From Flavimobilis soli (lineage in GTDB: Bacteria; Actinomycetota; Actinomycetes; Actinomycetales; Cellulomonadaceae), in the NCBI RefSeq assembly GCF_002564025.1, contig NZ_PDJH01000001.1, positions 1,860,001 to 1,924,000 of the forward strand: a DNA stretch of 64,000 bases. Direction: 5' to 3'. Both the position numbers and the translations under genes were made by a program. Numbering within the stretch: position 1 is the first letter of the stretch; every line of letters begins with the position of its first letter. The notes beneath the pieces were generated by a model. The model had not been told where the DNA came from and searched no databases. It saw nothing but the letters and a program-made list of their open reading frames with translations. Positions 37,572 through 50,784 of this stretch are shown in pieces.

Positions 37572-40280
37572 TCAGGAAGCCCGCCGGAGCCGGAGGCTGT
37601 TCGTCACCACGAGGACCGAGCTGAGCGCCATCGCGGCCCCCGCGATCATCGGGTTGAGCAGGCCCGTCGCTGCGAGCGGGATCGCCGCGACGTTGTACGC
37701 GAACGCCCAGAACAGGTTCTGCTTGATGATCCGCAACGTCGCCCGCGAGACGCGCACGGCTGCGGCCGCGGCGCGCAGGTCTCCGCGCACGAGGGTGATG
37801 TCGCTCGCCTGGATCGCGACGTCCGTCCCGGTCCCCATCGCCATGCCGAGGCCCTGCCTGCCCGCCTGCGCGAGCGCTGCGGCGTCGTTGACGCCGTCCC
37901 CGACGACCGCGACGACGCGCCCCTCGTCCTGGAGCCGGGCGACGACGTCGACCTTCCCTTCGGGGAGCACGCCTGCGACGACGTCCGCCGGATCGATCCC
38001 GACCTCGCGGGCGACGCGGCGCGCTGCACCGGCGTTGTCGCCCGTGACGAGGAACGGCCGCAGCCCCAGGCCGCGCAGCTCCGCGATCGCGGCGGCCGAG
38101 GACTCCTTCACCGGGTCGCGCAGCACGACGACCGCCTGCGGCTGGCCGTTCCACGCGACGACGACCGCCGTCGCGCCGTCCTCCTCCGCGGCGAGGACTG
38201 CCTGCTCGGCCGCGTCGTCGTGCGCGCCGGTCTGCTCCGCGACCCAGTCGGGCTTGCCGACGACGACGCGCCGCGACACGTGCGGCCCCGAGTGTGCCGT
38301 GCGCACGGTCCCGGACACGCCGCCGCCCGGCGACGTCGTGAAGTCGAGCGCCTGCAGGCTCCCGATGACGACGCCGTCCGCCCCGACGGCGGGCTCGCCG
38401 CCCTCGCCCTCGCCCGCGGCGACAGACTCGTCGCCGAGGTAGGTGCGTGCACGCGAGGTAGGGGGCTGCAAGGCGCTACCTCGCGCGGAAACCCCTACCT
38501 CGGCGGAGGGGGCAGGGCTGGAGGGAGCAGGGCTGGAGGGGGCCGACGAGAGCGCGACGGCTCGGGTGCCGCCACCCGCGGCTGCGATCGCGCGGGCGAT
38601 CGGGTGCTCGCTGCCAGCCTCGATCGCCGCCGCGTACCGCAGCGCCTCCTCGGCGGTGACGCCGGGCCGCAACGGCACGACGTCGGCCACCTCCATCGCG
38701 CCCGCAGTGACCGTCCCGGTCTTGTCGAGGACGACCGTGTCGATCCGGCGCGTCGACTCGAGGGTCTCCGGGCCCTTGATGACGACGCCGAGCTGCGCAG
38801 CCCGGCCGGTGCCGACGAGCAGGGCGGTCGGCGTCGCGAGCCCGAGCGCGCACGGGCACGCGATGATGAGCACCGCGACCGCGGCGGTGAACGCCGCCTG
38901 GACGTTCGCCGCGTCCGTGCCGCCGACGACGAGCCACGTGACGAGCGTGCCGACCGCGAGCACGAGGACGACCGGCACGAACACGGCCGAGATCCGGTCG
39001 GCGAGCCGCTGGACGGGCGCCTTCCCGGACTGGGCGTCCGCGACGAGGCGGCCCATCTGGGCGAGGGTCGTGTCCTCGCCGACGCGCGTGGCGCGCACCA
39101 CGAGGTGGCCGTCCGTGTTGATCGTCGCGCCCGTCACGGAGTCGCCGACCGACACGTCGACCGGCACAGGCTCGCCCGTGAGCAGGGACGTGTCGATCCC
39201 TGCGCTGCCGGAGACGACGACGCCGTCGGTCGCGATCTTCTCGCCCGGCCGCACGACGATCTCGTCGCCGACCTGCAGCGCGACGGTCGGGACCTCGTGC
39301 TCGGTCCACGCGCCGGCGCCGTCGGGCCGGCGCACGATCGCGGTCTTCGCGCCCATCTCGAGCAGGGCCCGGAGCGCGTCGCCCGCGCGGCGCCGTGACC
39401 GGTGTTCCGCGTAGCGGCCTGCGAGGAGGAACGTCGTGACGACGACGGCGACCTCGAAGTAGAGCTCGGGCATGGCGCTGTGGGCGCGCCGGGGGATCAG
39501 GGTGGGCTCCATGGTCATGCCGAGCCTGCCTGCGCCGCCGAGGAGCAGCGCCCACCACGACCACCCTGTCGCCGCGATGACGCCGATCGACACGAGCGTG
39601 TCCATCGTCGAACCGCCGTGGCGGCCTGCGCGCAGCGCGGCGCGGTGGAACGGCCGCGCACCCCAGGTGACGACGGGCAGCGAGAGCGCCGCCACGACCC
39701 ACTGCCAGCCGGTGACCTGGAGCGCGGGGATCATCGACAGGGCGACGACGGGGACGGCGAGCACCGCGGACGTGCGCAGCCGACGCCGCAGGTCGACGCC
39801 GCGGTCTGGCTCGGGTGCGGACGTGTCGGCGTCAGGGTCGTGCTCGTGACCTGCGCCGTGCGCGGAGAGCGCGTGCGCGACGGTCTCGGTCGCGTCGGCG
39901 ACGTGGGCTGAGTGGTCGGTGAGGCCCGACGGCGCGGCGTCGTCCGCCAGGCTGTCGCCTGCGCTCGCGGTGTGGGAGTCGTGCGCCGGGGAGTGCAGGG
40001 TCGCTGCGGCCGGCTCGGCCGGGCGCGTGGTCCTGGTGACGCGCGCGGTGTATCCGGCGCGCTCGACCGCGGCGACGAGCTCTGTGTCGTCGGCGACGTG
40101 GCCGTCGACAGGGAGGAGGGTGACGCGTGCGGACTCGAGCGGGAGGTTGACGGTCGCGGTCGCGCCGGGGACGCGAGCGAGGCGCTTCTCGACGCGGGCG
40201 ACGCATGACGCACAGGTCATGCCGGAGATGGCGAGGTCGACGGTGATCGTGTCGGGGACGGCGGTGTGGTCGGTGGTCAT
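37572..40280 (-). CDS. copA: copper-translocating P-type ATPase with repeat-element insertion
   Basis: The 902-aa P1B-type ATPase has an N-terminal HMA domain with C23 and C26 in GMTCASC and a His-rich linker (about 95-155, e.g. [20 protein letters not shown]). The CPC ion motif lies at 475-477, phosphorylation D519 in LDKTGT, H559-P560 in SEHPIARA, and GDGVND near 790. It exports Cu(I). The ATP-binding domain is unusually long because residues about 575-640 are a low-complexity insertion. Residues 593-616 are encoded exactly by a 72-bp GAGGTAGGG element, flanked by PAPSS repeats from a 15-bp duplication (38512-38541). The ATG overlaps the stop of csoR (ATGA). Confidence 0.94.
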   Translation of the reverse strand: MTTDHTAVPDTITVDLAISGMTCASCVARVEKRLARVPGATATVNLPLESARVTLLPVDGHVADDTELVAAVERAGYTARVTRTTRPAEPAAATLHSPAHDSHTASAGDSLADDAAPSGLTDHSAHVADATETVAHALSAHGAGHEHDPDADTSAPEPDRGVDLRRRLRTSAVLAVPVVALSMIPALQVTGWQWVVAALSLPVVTWGARPFHRAALRAGRHGGSTMDTLVSIGVIAATGWSWWALLLGGAGRLGMTMEPTLIPRRAHSAMPELYFEVAVVVTTFLLAGRYAEHRSRRRAGDALRALLEMGAKTAIVRRPDGAGAWTEHEVPTVALQVGDEIVVRPGEKIATDGVVVSGSAGIDTSLLTGEPVPVDVSVGDSVTGATINTDGHLVVRATRVGEDTTLAQMGRLVADAQSGKAPVQRLADRISAVFVPVVLVLAVGTLVTWLVVGGTDAANVQAAFTAAVAVLIIACPCALGLATPTALLVGTGRAAQLGVVIKGPETLESTRRIDTVVLDKTGTVTAGAMEVADVVPLRPGVTAEEALRYAAAIEAGSEHPIARAIAAAGGGTRAVALSSAPSSPAPSSPAPSAEVGVSARGSALQPPTSRARTYLGDESVAAGEGEGGEPAVGADGVVIGSLQALDFTTSPGGGVSGTVRTAHSGPHVSRRVVVGKPDWVAEQTGAHDDAAEQAVLAAEEDGATAVVVAWNGQPQAVVVLRDPVKESSAAAIAELRGLGLRPFLVTGDNAGAARRVAREVGIDPADVVAGVLPEGKVDVVARLQDEGRVVAVVGDGVNDAAALAQAGRQGLGMAMGTGTDVAIQASDITLVRGDLRAAAAAVRVSRATLRIIKQNLFWAFAYNVAAIPLAATGLLNPMIAGAAMALSSVLVVTNSLRLRRAS
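38433..38504. repeat. GAGGTAGGG element, copy 4, inside copA
   Basis: Exactly 72 bp: direct GCCGAGGTAGGTGCGTGCA and CGCGAGGTAGGGGGCTGCA, then inverted CGCGAGGTAGCGCCTTGCA and GCCGAGGTAGGGGTTTCCG, the inner pair sharing TGCA (38467-38470). The outer arms pair over 12 bp (38432-38443 with 38494-38505). Because 72 is divisible by three the copA frame is kept and 24 codons are added ([10 protein letters not shown]... to RTYLG). The same peptide frame stays open across the other copies too. Confidence 0.9.
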
Positions 40281-40579
40281 CGCAGGAGCCTTCCGATCGC
40301 CTGGGTGGCTTCCTCGACCTTGGCGGCTGCCGCCTCGTCGGACTCCTTGGCGGCGTCGACGACGCAGTGGCCGAGGTGGTCACCGACGAGCCCGAGGCTC
40401 ACGGCGTGCAACGCCTTGGTCACGGCGGCGACCTGGGTGAGGACGTCGATGCAATAGGTGTCCTCGTCGACCATGCGGGCGATGCCGCGGACCTGGCCTT
40501 CGATGCGGCGCAGGCGCTTGAGGTAGGCGTCCTTGTCCTGGACGTATCCATGGGTCCGGGGGTGGTCGTTGTGTGCCAT
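40277..40579 (-). CDS. csoR: CsoR-type copper-sensing repressor
   Basis: The 100-aa four-helix protein has the Cu(I) ligand set Cys-His-Cys in [10 protein letters not shown] and [11 protein letters not shown], plus [20 protein letters not shown], the family signature. Copper binding releases it from DNA. It overlaps copA by ATGA in a classic copper efflux operon. The promoter carries a TATTGT -10 box 6 nt before the ATG and an overlapping TACCCC-CCA-GGGGTA palindrome, so repression would block the polymerase directly. Confidence 0.94.
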   Translation of the reverse strand: MAHNDHPRTHGYVQDKDAYLKRLRRIEGQVRGIARMVDEDTYCIDVLTQVAAVTKALHAVSLGLVGDHLGHCVVDAAKESDEAAAAKVEEATQAIGRLLR

Positions 40580-40585
40580 GGGTTG

Positions 40586-40591
40586 ACAATA
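40586..40591 (-). promoter_or_regulatory. -10 box (TATTGT) of the csoR-copA operon
   Basis: Minus-strand TATTGT, 6 nt, then the csoR ATG. It touches the CsoR operator palindrome. Confidence 0.5.
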
Positions 40592-40604
40592 CCCCCCAGG
40601 GGTA
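40590..40604. promoter_or_regulatory. CsoR operator
   Basis: TACCCC-CCA-GGGGTA is an inverted repeat with the C-tract/G-tract character of known CsoR sites, placed on the promoter of csoR-copA. Confidence 0.7.
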
Positions 40605-40980
40605 ACCGTTCGCTAGGCGCCGGTGCGAGATGTACGGTTTGTGAACTGCCACACTTGAGTAAAAGTCACGTTGCTATAACGATCGCTCGTCATGCGTTTC
40701 CGCAGGTCACGCGAGGATCGGGGTAAAGTAAGGGTAAAGAAACCGCCAGAAGTGTGGGTGTTCAGGCAGCAGAATGATCGAGAGTGGGGCAAGGTGGTCC
40801 GGGGACTTTGACAGGTCCTGGTGCAGGGCCGAGCCCTGGTGCCGCTCCGACGCCGCCCACAGTCCGGGCAGCCGTGGCCGCCCGCAAGGGCTGAGCCGGC
40901 GGGCGGCCGCGCACGAACAGCGGACGAGGGGATCGCCCCCTCGCGCACTCACCCGACAGAAGGTGGCGAGCCCGTTCAGC

Positions 40981-42342
40981 ATGACGGCGATACGCGTAGA
41001 GAACGTCTATAAGGTCTTCGGCCGACGACCCCAGGAGGCCGTGCGTCGCCTGCGTGACGGCGCAGCGAGGGACGACGTCAAGCAGCACGGCACCGCTGCA
41101 GTCATCGACGCCTCCTTCGAGGTGGCGAAGGGCGAGATCTTCGTCGTCATGGGCCTGTCGGGCTCGGGCAAGTCCACGCTCATCCGCATGCTCAACGGGC
41201 TCTGGCGGCCGACCGCCGGGCGCATCATGCTCGGCGACGACGACCTCGCGACCGTGAGCGCTGGGCGGCTGCGCACCCTGCGTCGCTCGACCGTCTCCAT
41301 GGTCTTCCAGCACTTCGCGCTCCTTCCGCACCGCACGGTCCTCGACAACGCCGCATACCCGCTCGAGATCCAGGGCATGAAGAAGCCGGCACGCCGCGAG
41401 CGCGCCCTCCAGGCGCTCGAGCTCGTCGGCCTCTCCGGCTGGGAGGACTCGCTCCCGTCACAGCTCTCCGGCGGGATGCGTCAGCGCGTCGGGCTCGCCC
41501 GTGCGCTCGCCGCCGACACCGACATCCTGCTCATGGACGAGGCCTTCTCGGCGCTCGACCCGTTGATCCGCCGCGAGATGCAGGAGCAGCTCGTCGAGAT
41601 CCAGCAGAAGCTCGGCAAGACGATCATCTTCATCACCCACGACCTCAACGAGGCGATGTACCTCGGCGACCGGATCGCAGTGATGCGAGCCGGACGCATC
41701 GTGCAGATCGGCAGCGCAGAGGAGATCCTCTCCGAGCCCGCCGACGAGTACGTCGCCCAGTTCGTCGCCGACGTCGACCGCACGCGCGTCCTGACGGCGG
41801 GCTCCGTGATGGTGCGCCCCGGCGTCGTCCTCGCGACGAACGCAGGGCCGCGCCAAGCCGCTCGCGCGATGCGCGAAGCCCACGCCTCCGCCGCGTTCGT
41901 CGTCGACCGCGACCGCGTGCTGCGCGGCGCGGTCCGGGACTCCGACGTGGTCGCCGCCGCGCGCGCCGGGGCGACCCGGCTCGACCCGGCGCTGCTCGAC
42001 GCGGCCCTCACGGTCGACGAGAGCACCCCCTTGTCCGACGTGTTCGCCCCCTCGGCCGAGTCCTCCCTGCCCGTCGCCGTCACGGACGACCGCGGTCGCC
42101 TGCTCGGCGTCGTCCCGCGCGTCGCGCTCCTCGAGGCGATGGTCCCGCCGGAGACGGACGTCGACGGTGTCCTCGCAGACCAGCCCACCGTCGCGTCCGC
42201 CCCCGAAGGGTACGAGCCCCTGCCACCCGACGACGGCGTCCCCGGGCTCGCGCCCGACGTCCTGCCTGACGCCCCGTCCGCAGAGGCGGGAGCCGGGCCC
42301 GCCCTGCACGACCACGCCACGACCGAGGGAGGCTACCGATGA
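40981..42342 (+). CDS. glycine betaine/proline ABC transporter ATP-binding protein
   Basis: The 453-aa ATPase of the ProV/OpuAA type has Walker A GLSGSGKST (58-66), the Q-loop region VSMVFQHFALLPHRTV, signature LSGGMRQRVGLARAL, Walker B ILLMDEAFSALDP and switch FITHDLNEAMYLGD. The N-terminal insertion between strands (RRPQEAVRRLRDGAARDD) is typical of this subfamily. Residues about 275-390 look like a tandem CBS domain that senses ionic strength in OpuA. The last 60 residues are acidic and Pro-rich. It begins a three-gene osmoprotectant uptake operon and overlaps the permease gene by ATGA. Confidence 0.93.
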   Translation: MTAIRVENVYKVFGRRPQEAVRRLRDGAARDDVKQHGTAAVIDASFEVAKGEIFVVMGLSGSGKSTLIRMLNGLWRPTAGRIMLGDDDLATVSAGRLRTLRRSTVSMVFQHFALLPHRTVLDNAAYPLEIQGMKKPARRERALQALELVGLSGWEDSLPSQLSGGMRQRVGLARALAADTDILLMDEAFSALDPLIRREMQEQLVEIQQKLGKTIIFITHDLNEAMYLGDRIAVMRAGRIVQIGSAEEILSEPADEYVAQFVADVDRTRVLTAGSVMVRPGVVLATNAGPRQAARAMREAHASAAFVVDRDRVLRGAVRDSDVVAAARAGATRLDPALLDAALTVDESTPLSDVFAPSAESSLPVAVTDDRGRLLGVVPRVALLEAMVPPETDVDGVLADQPTVASAPEGYEPLPPDDGVPGLAPDVLPDAPSAEAGAGPALHDHATTEGGYR

Positions 42343-43202
42343 GCGAGACCATGGTGCCCCGCGTCCACCTCGGCGACGCCGTCGAGAGCTTCGTCGACTG
42401 GGTGACCGTCGCCGGCGCCAGCTTCTTCACAGCGGTCAAGGACGGGCTGCTCGCCGTGTACGACGTCCTCGACACCGCCCTCGCCGCACCGCCCGCCTGG
42501 GCGATCATCCTGGTCATCGCGGCGCTGGCCTGGTTCGCGAAGGGCTGGCTCCTCGCCCTCGGCTCCGCCGTCGGCCTCGCAGTCATCAGCGCCGTCGACC
42601 AGTGGGACAACGCGATGGACACGCTCGCGCTCGTGATCCTGGCGAGCGGCATCGCCCTGCTGATCGCGATCCCGCTCGGCATCTGGGCTGCACGCAACCG
42701 CAAGGTGTCCCGTGTCGTCCGGCCCGTGCTCGACTTCATGCAGACCATGCCGGCGTTCGTCTACCTGATCCCGACGGTCGTCATCTTCCTCACGGGCGTG
42801 GTGCCCGGGCTCGTCGCGACGATCATCTTCGCCCTCGCGCCGGGCGTGCGCTTCACCGAGCTCGGGATCCGCCAGGTCGACTCCGAGGTTGTCGAGGCCG
42901 GGCACGCGTTCGGCGCCACCGAGGGCCGCATCCTGCGGCAGATCCAGCTCCCGCTCGCACTGCCGACGATCATGGCCGGCGTCAACCAGGTGATCATGCT
43001 GTCCCTGTCGATGGTCGTCATCGCAGGCCTCACCGGCGCGGCGGGCCTCGGCCGCGAGGTCGTCTCCGCGCTCCAGCGCGTCAACGTCTCGCTCGGCTTC
43101 GAGGCAGGCCTCGCCGTCGTCATCCTCGCGATGATCCTCGACCGCACGACGGCGGCGCTCTCCGACCGCGCGCCCGTCGCCAAGGCCCTCAAGGCCGCCT
43201 GA
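42339..43202 (+). CDS. glycine betaine ABC transporter permease
   Basis: The 287-aa permease has an amphipathic N-terminal stretch (VHLGDAVESFVDWVTVAGAS) and about seven hydrophobic segments. The binding-protein-dependent transport motif appears as VDSEVVEAGHAFGATEGRIL near 180-200. QTMPAFVYLIPTVVIFLTGV is characteristic of ProW/OpuAB. It forms the channel for betaine or proline uptake under osmotic stress. A stable hairpin lies in the gap before the binding-protein gene. Confidence 0.93.
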   Translation: MSETMVPRVHLGDAVESFVDWVTVAGASFFTAVKDGLLAVYDVLDTALAAPPAWAIILVIAALAWFAKGWLLALGSAVGLAVISAVDQWDNAMDTLALVILASGIALLIAIPLGIWAARNRKVSRVVRPVLDFMQTMPAFVYLIPTVVIFLTGVVPGLVATIIFALAPGVRFTELGIRQVDSEVVEAGHAFGATEGRILRQIQLPLALPTIMAGVNQVIMLSLSMVVIAGLTGAAGLGREVVSALQRVNVSLGFEAGLAVVILAMILDRTTAALSDRAPVAKALKAA

Positions 43203-43213
43203 TCACACCGCGC

Positions 43214-43235
43214 CGCCGGGCCGCACGGCCCGGCG
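43214..43235 (+). terminator. intercistronic hairpin between permease and binding-protein genes
   Basis: CGCCGGGCC-GCAC-GGCCCGGCG forms a 9-bp stem with a 4-nt loop. Within an operon it may stabilise or process the mRNA so that more binding protein is made, rather than end transcription. Confidence 0.5.
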
Positions 43236-43313
43236 CGAGCGCCGCCCCGCCCGCCCGCTGAGGCCGGGCCCCAGACCCCTACCCGGGCGCCCTCGCGCCC
43301 ACGAGAGGAACGC

Positions 43314-44231
43314 ATGACCCGCTCACGCACGCCCCGCACCGCCCTCGCCGCCGTCACGACGGCCGCCCTCGCCCTCGGGCTCGGCGCCTGCTCGTCCGAC
43401 GACGCCAGCACGTCCGGCTCGACCGGTTCGGACGACAAGAAGATCAGCATCGGCGTCCACGCTGGCTGGGACGAGGGCATCGCCGTCTCCCACCTGTTCA
43501 AGGCGATGCTCGAGGACGACGGCTACACCGTCGACGAGGAGACCGCGGACCCGGGCGTCGTCTACACGGGCCTCGCCGGCGGCAGCTACGACCTCAACTT
43601 CGACATGTGGCTGCCCGCGACCCACGCGGACTACCTCAAGAAGTACGGCGACGACCTCGAGCAGCTCGGCGTCTGGTACGACGACGCGCGCCTGACCATC
43701 GCGGTCAACGAGGACGCCCCGATCACGTCGCTCGCCGAGCTCGGCGACGCGGCCGAGCAGTTCGGCGACCGGCTCGTCGGCATCGAGGCGGGTGCCGGCC
43801 TGACCCGCATCACGCAGGACGAGGTCGTCCCGACGTACGGCCTCGACTCGATGGACTTCGTCATCTCGTCGACGCCCGCGATGCTCGCTGAGCTCAAGAG
43901 CCGCACCGACGCCGGTGAGAACGTCGCCGTGACGCTGTGGCGCCCGCACTGGGCGTACGACGCGTTCCCGATTCGCGACCTCGAGGACCCGGAGGGCGCG
44001 CTCGGCGGTGCCGAGGAGATCCACACCGTGGGCCGCAGCGGTTTCGCCGAGGACCACCCGGACGTCGCGGCGCTCATCAAGGCGTTCACGCTGACGGACG
44101 AGCAGCTGTTCTCCCTCGAGAACATCATGTTCAACGAGGACGAGGGCGCCGACCCGGACAAGTCCGTGCGCACGTGGCTCGAGGCGAACCCGACGTTCGT
44201 CGACGACCTCAAGGCCGCTGCGGGGGTCTGA
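43314..44231 (+). CDS. glycine betaine-binding lipoprotein
   Basis: The 305-aa precursor has a lipoprotein signal peptide (RSRTPRTALAAVTTAALALG then LGAC as lipobox). A Ser/Asp-rich linker and an OpuAC/ProX fold follow: ISIGVHAGWDEGIAVSHLFK, FDMWLPATHADYLKKYGDD, LVGIEAGAGLTRITQDEV and ALWRPHW-type segment VTLWRPHWAYDAF, whose aromatics form the betaine-binding box. It delivers substrate to the permease encoded before it. A 13-bp terminator hairpin follows. Confidence 0.94.
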   Translation: MTRSRTPRTALAAVTTAALALGLGACSSDDASTSGSTGSDDKKISIGVHAGWDEGIAVSHLFKAMLEDDGYTVDEETADPGVVYTGLAGGSYDLNFDMWLPATHADYLKKYGDDLEQLGVWYDDARLTIAVNEDAPITSLAELGDAAEQFGDRLVGIEAGAGLTRITQDEVVPTYGLDSMDFVISSTPAMLAELKSRTDAGENVAVTLWRPHWAYDAFPIRDLEDPEGALGGAEEIHTVGRSGFAEDHPDVAALIKAFTLTDEQLFSLENIMFNEDEGADPDKSVRTWLEANPTFVDDLKAAAGV

Positions 44232-44261
44232 GACCTCCGGCGCGGCGCCGCGCGACAAACG

Positions 44262-44308
44262 AGACGGTCCCCGTCGCGTCCGAGAAGCGGACGCCACGGG
44301 GACCGTCT
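44262..44308 (+). terminator. terminator after the betaine transporter operon
   Basis: AGACGGTCCCCGT / ACGGGGACCGTCT forms a 13-bp stem with an inner GCGTCC/GGACGC stem. The remaining sequence to the beta-galactosidase stop holds no other signal. Confidence 0.8.
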
Positions 44309-44443
44309 GCACGTCCGGCGGCGAAGGCTGACCTGCGTGCCCAGGTAGGCCAGATCTGGGGCCAACGGGATCAACGGCGTCTGCGCGTTCGCGTTCGCCG
44401 CCCGGTCTGCGGCCAAGCAGCTCTCTGCTGGCAGCTCGACCGT

Positions 44444-47593
<3,150 letters not shown>

Positions 47594-47609
47594 TCAGGGT
47601 GCTCGAGCG

Positions 47610-48962
47610 TCAGCCTGCCGGGCGCGTCGCGTCGGCGGCAGCCCGAGCGGCTGCCGGCAGCGCGTCGACGATGCGCCCGACCGCGTCCGCGTCGTGCGCG
47701 GCCGTGAGGAACCACGCCTCGAAGACGGACGGCGGGAGAGCGACGCCGGCGTCGAGCATCGCGTGGAAGAACGGCGGGTAGCGCCACGCCTCCTGTGCCT
47801 GCACGGCCGCGTAGTCGCGCGGGCCCGGGATCCCGGAGGCATCAGCCGTCGGCTCCCCGAACGCGAACGAGAAGAGCGAGCCGGCCCGCTGCACGGTGTG
47901 GGCCACGCCGGCCCCGGCGAGGGCGGCGCTCACCGCCTCGGACACGACGTCGGCGGCGCGGTCGACGTGCTCGTACACCGCCGTGTCGGCCGCCCGCAGC
48001 GTCGCGAGGCCTGCCGCGACCGCGACCGGGTTCCCCGAGAGGGTGCCCGCCTGGTAGACGGGACCGAGCGGCGCAAGGTGGTCCATGATCGCCGCCGGGC
48101 CGCCGAGCGCGGCGACCGGCATGCCGCCGCCGATGACCTTGCCGAACGTGAAGATGTCCGGCGCCCAGCCCTCGGCGGCGCCCTCGAGCCCCCACCAACC
48201 GCTCGCGGAGACGCGGAAGCCCGTGAGCACCTCGTCGAGGATCAGCAGCGCGCCCTGCGCCTGGGTGATGGTGCGCAGCCCGGCGTTGAAGCCGGGGTTC
48301 GGCGCGACGACGCCCATGTTCGCGGGTGCCGCCTCCGTGATGACGGCGGCGATGTCGCTGCCGCGCGCCGCGAAGACCGCCTCGACCGCGGCGAGGTCGT
48401 TGTACGGCAGCACGATCGTCTCCGCGGCCGCCGCGGCAGTCACTCCCGCGGAGCCGGGCATCGCGAGCGTCGCCAGCCCGGATCCCGCCGATGCGAGGAG
48501 CGCGTCGACGTGACCGTGGTAGCAGCCCGCGAACTTCACGATCAGCGGCCGCCCGGTCACGCCGCGCGCGAGGCGGACGGCCGTCATCGTCGCCTCGGTC
48601 CCCGTCGAGACGAGCCGCAGCTTCTCGACGGCGGGCACCCGGGCGATCACGGCGTCGGCCAGCTCGGCCTCCGCGCACGTCGGCGCGCCGAACGACAGGC
48701 CGCGCGCCGCGGCCTCCTGCACCGCGGCGACGACCGCCGGGTGCGCGTGCCCGAGGAGCGCAGGCCCCCACGACGCGACGAGGTCGACGTACTCGCGTCC
48801 CTCGACATCGGTCACGTAGGCGCCGCGCGCCGAGGCGATGAGCCGCGGTGTCCCGCCGACCGATCCGTACGCCCGCACGGGCGAGCTCACCCCGCCGGGC
48901 AGCACGCTGCGGGCGTGCGCGAACGCGGCCTCGTTGGTCGTGGCGTCGGACGTGGAGGTCAC
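47610..48962 (-). CDS. hemL: glutamate-1-semialdehyde 2,1-aminomutase
   Basis: The 450-aa PLP enzyme contains [91 protein letters not shown] and the PLP lysine segment [18 protein letters not shown]. It converts glutamate-1-semialdehyde to 5-aminolevulinate, the step after HemA. It is the last gene of the leftward heme operon; its GTG overlaps the hemB stop as GTGA. Confidence 0.96.
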   Translation of the reverse strand: MTSTSDATTNEAAFAHARSVLPGGVSSPVRAYGSVGGTPRLIASARGAYVTDVEGREYVDLVASWGPALLGHAHPAVVAAVQEAAARGLSFGAPTCAEAELADAVIARVPAVEKLRLVSTGTEATMTAVRLARGVTGRPLIVKFAGCYHGHVDALLASAGSGLATLAMPGSAGVTAAAAAETIVLPYNDLAAVEAVFAARGSDIAAVITEAAPANMGVVAPNPGFNAGLRTITQAQGALLILDEVLTGFRVSASGWWGLEGAAEGWAPDIFTFGKVIGGGMPVAALGGPAAIMDHLAPLGPVYQAGTLSGNPVAVAAGLATLRAADTAVYEHVDRAADVVSEAVSAALAGAGVAHTVQRAGSLFSFAFGEPTADASGIPGPRDYAAVQAQEAWRYPPFFHAMLDAGVALPPSVFEAWFLTAAHDADAVGRIVDALPAAARAAADATRPAG

Positions 48963-49957
48963 AGCAGCTCCTGGATAGCAGGGTTCGTGGCCGCCTCGAC
49001 GGCCCAGTACGTCAGCGTCGTGTCGGCGCCCGCACGCCGGATCGCGACGAGCGACTCGGCGATCGCGCGCTCGCGGTCGATGTAGCCGATCGCGGCGGCC
49101 GCCTCGAGCATCGCGTACTCGCCGCTCACCTGGTACGCGGCGACGGGCACCTCGGAGGTTGCAGCGACGTCGGCGAGAACGTCGAGGTAGGGGCCGGCGG
49201 GCTTGACCATGACGATGTCCGCGCCCTCGGCGATGTCGAGCCCGACCTCGAGCGCAGCCTCCCGGCGGTTGCCGGGGTTCATCTGGTAGGCGCGGCGGTC
49301 GCCCTCGAGGGTCGACTCGACGGCCTCGCGGAACGGCCCGTAGAACGCCGACGCGTACTTCGCGGCGTACGCGAGCACGGCCGTGCTCGTGAAGCCGGCC
49401 TCGTCGAGGGCCTCGCGCACGGCGGCGACCTGGCCGTCCATCATCCCCGACAGCCCGACGACGTCGGCCCCGCGCTCCGCGTGCTGCACCGCCATCGTGG
49501 CGTAGCGCCCGAGCGTCGCATCGTTGTCGACGGAGCCGTCCGCGGCGAGCAGGCCGCAGTGCCCGTGGTCGGTGAACTCGTCGAGGCACACGTCGGTCAT
49601 GACGACGAGCGCGTCACCGACCTCCGCGACGACGTCCTCGACGGCGACGTTGAGGACGCCGTCCGGTGCGGTCGCGCCCGAGCCGACGGCGTCGCGCTCG
49701 AGCGGCACGCCGAACAGCATGATCCCGCCGATGCCCGCCTCGGCCGCGCGCGCCGCCTCGCGGCGCAGCGAGTCGCGGCTGTGCTGCACGACGCCCGGCA
49801 TCGACCCGATCGGCGCAGGCTCGTCCAGGCCTTCCTTGAGGAACACGGGCAGGACGAGCTCACGCGGGTGGACGCGCGTCTCCGCGACGAGTGCCCGCAG
49901 CGCGGGCGTGCGGCGCAGCCTGCGCGGACGGTGGAACGGGGTGGGAGCGGCGTTCAT
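48959..49957 (-). CDS. hemB: delta-aminolevulinic acid dehydratase (porphobilinogen synthase)
   Basis: The 332-aa enzyme has Schiff-base lysines K200 ([15 protein letters not shown]) and K252 ([12 protein letters not shown]). The metal site reads [15 protein letters not shown]124, D126 and C134. The middle Cys of the all-Cys zinc site is Asp, so the site is intermediate between the zinc and magnesium types. It condenses two 5-aminolevulinates to porphobilinogen. The ATG overlaps the hemD stop (ATGA) and its stop overlaps hemL (GTGA). Confidence 0.96.
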   Translation of the reverse strand: MNAAPTPFHRPRRLRRTPALRALVAETRVHPRELVLPVFLKEGLDEPAPIGSMPGVVQHSRDSLRREAARAAEAGIGGIMLFGVPLERDAVGSGATAPDGVLNVAVEDVVAEVGDALVVMTDVCLDEFTDHGHCGLLAADGSVDNDATLGRYATMAVQHAERGADVVGLSGMMDGQVAAVREALDEAGFTSTAVLAYAAKYASAFYGPFREAVESTLEGDRRAYQMNPGNRREAALEVGLDIAEGADIVMVKPAGPYLDVLADVAATSEVPVAAYQVSGEYAMLEAAAAIGYIDRERAIAESLVAIRRAGADTTLTYWAVEAATNPAIQELL

Positions 49958-50784
49958 GGCGTGTGCCTCTCGTCGGGGTCGGGTGCAGCGGTCCCTGCGG
50001 GCCCAGGACCAGCCTGCCAGGGGCGTGCGTCGGCTGTGCTTCGTGCGACCGCCGTCCGGACGGCGGCGACGAGCGCCGGGACGTCGGGCGTCGCGGCCTC
50101 GTGGGTGATCGTCTGGCCGAGCGCGGCAGCGGTCTCGGTCGTGCGCGGCCCGATCGACACGAGCAGGGGGGCCGCGCCGTCGGGCGCGACGCGCGTCCAC
50201 GTCTCGGCGGTGCTCGACGACGTGAGGACGACGACGTCGACGTCCGCCGCGTCGTCGGGCAGGCCAGTCGCGGTCTCGGTGACGTACGCGTCCGGGGCGT
50301 CGACCGTCCAGCCGGCGGCCCGCAGGCCGTCGACGAGCTCAGGCCGCGCGATCGACGAGCGCGGCGCGAACGCGGCCGCGGGCTCCTCGCCGCGCAGCGC
50401 AGCGAGCAGCCCTGTCGCGGTGCGGTCCCACTCGGGAGTCACGTCCACGCGCAGGCCCGCGGCGCGGGCGCGTCGCCCGGTCGACGGCCCGACGACGGCC
50501 ACCCGCGTGCGCTCCGGGACCTCGCCGAGGCCGTGGTCGACGAGAGCGTCGACCGTCCGCTCCGACGTGAGGACCAGCCACCCGTACGCGCCGTCGGCGA
50601 GGCGGCGCAGGCCCTCGCGCAGCGGCGCGACGTCGTCGGGGTCGCGGAAGGAGATGAGCGGTGCGACGACCGGCTCGAGCCCCGCCGCCGTCAGCGCGTC
50701 GGCGAGCTCGCGGCCCGGGCGGCCACCGCGCGGGACGAGGACGCGCACGCGCCGGGCCGCCTCGTCGGTCGACGGCTCGCTCAT
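49954..50784 (-). CDS. hemD: uroporphyrinogen-III synthase
   Basis: The 276-aa protein is divergent, as HemD usually is, but keeps [66 protein letters not shown] and [18 protein letters not shown], then [18 protein letters not shown]. It cyclises hydroxymethylbilane with inversion of ring D. It sits between hemC and hemB, overlapping each by 4 nt, which removes doubt about identity. The last 30 residues are a Pro/Ala-rich tail. Confidence 0.93.
   Translation of the reverse strand: MSEPSTDEAARRVRVLVPRGGRPGRELADALTAAGLEPVVAPLISFRDPDDVAPLREGLRRLADGAYGWLVLTSERTVDALVDHGLGEVPERTRVAVVGPSTGRRARAAGLRVDVTPEWDRTATGLLAALRGEEPAAAFAPRSSIARPELVDGLRAAGWTVDAPDAYVTETATGLPDDAADVDVVVLTSSSTAETWTRVAPDGAAPLLVSIGPRTTETAAALGQTITHEAATPDVPALVAAVRTAVARSTADARPWQAGPGPAGTAAPDPDERHTP

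Noticed and set aside
49180..49200. GAGGTAGGGG string inside hemB
   Set aside because: It encodes the conserved GPYLD segment next to the active-site lysine and has no inverted partner or 19-bp neighbour, so the match to the repeat element is chance.
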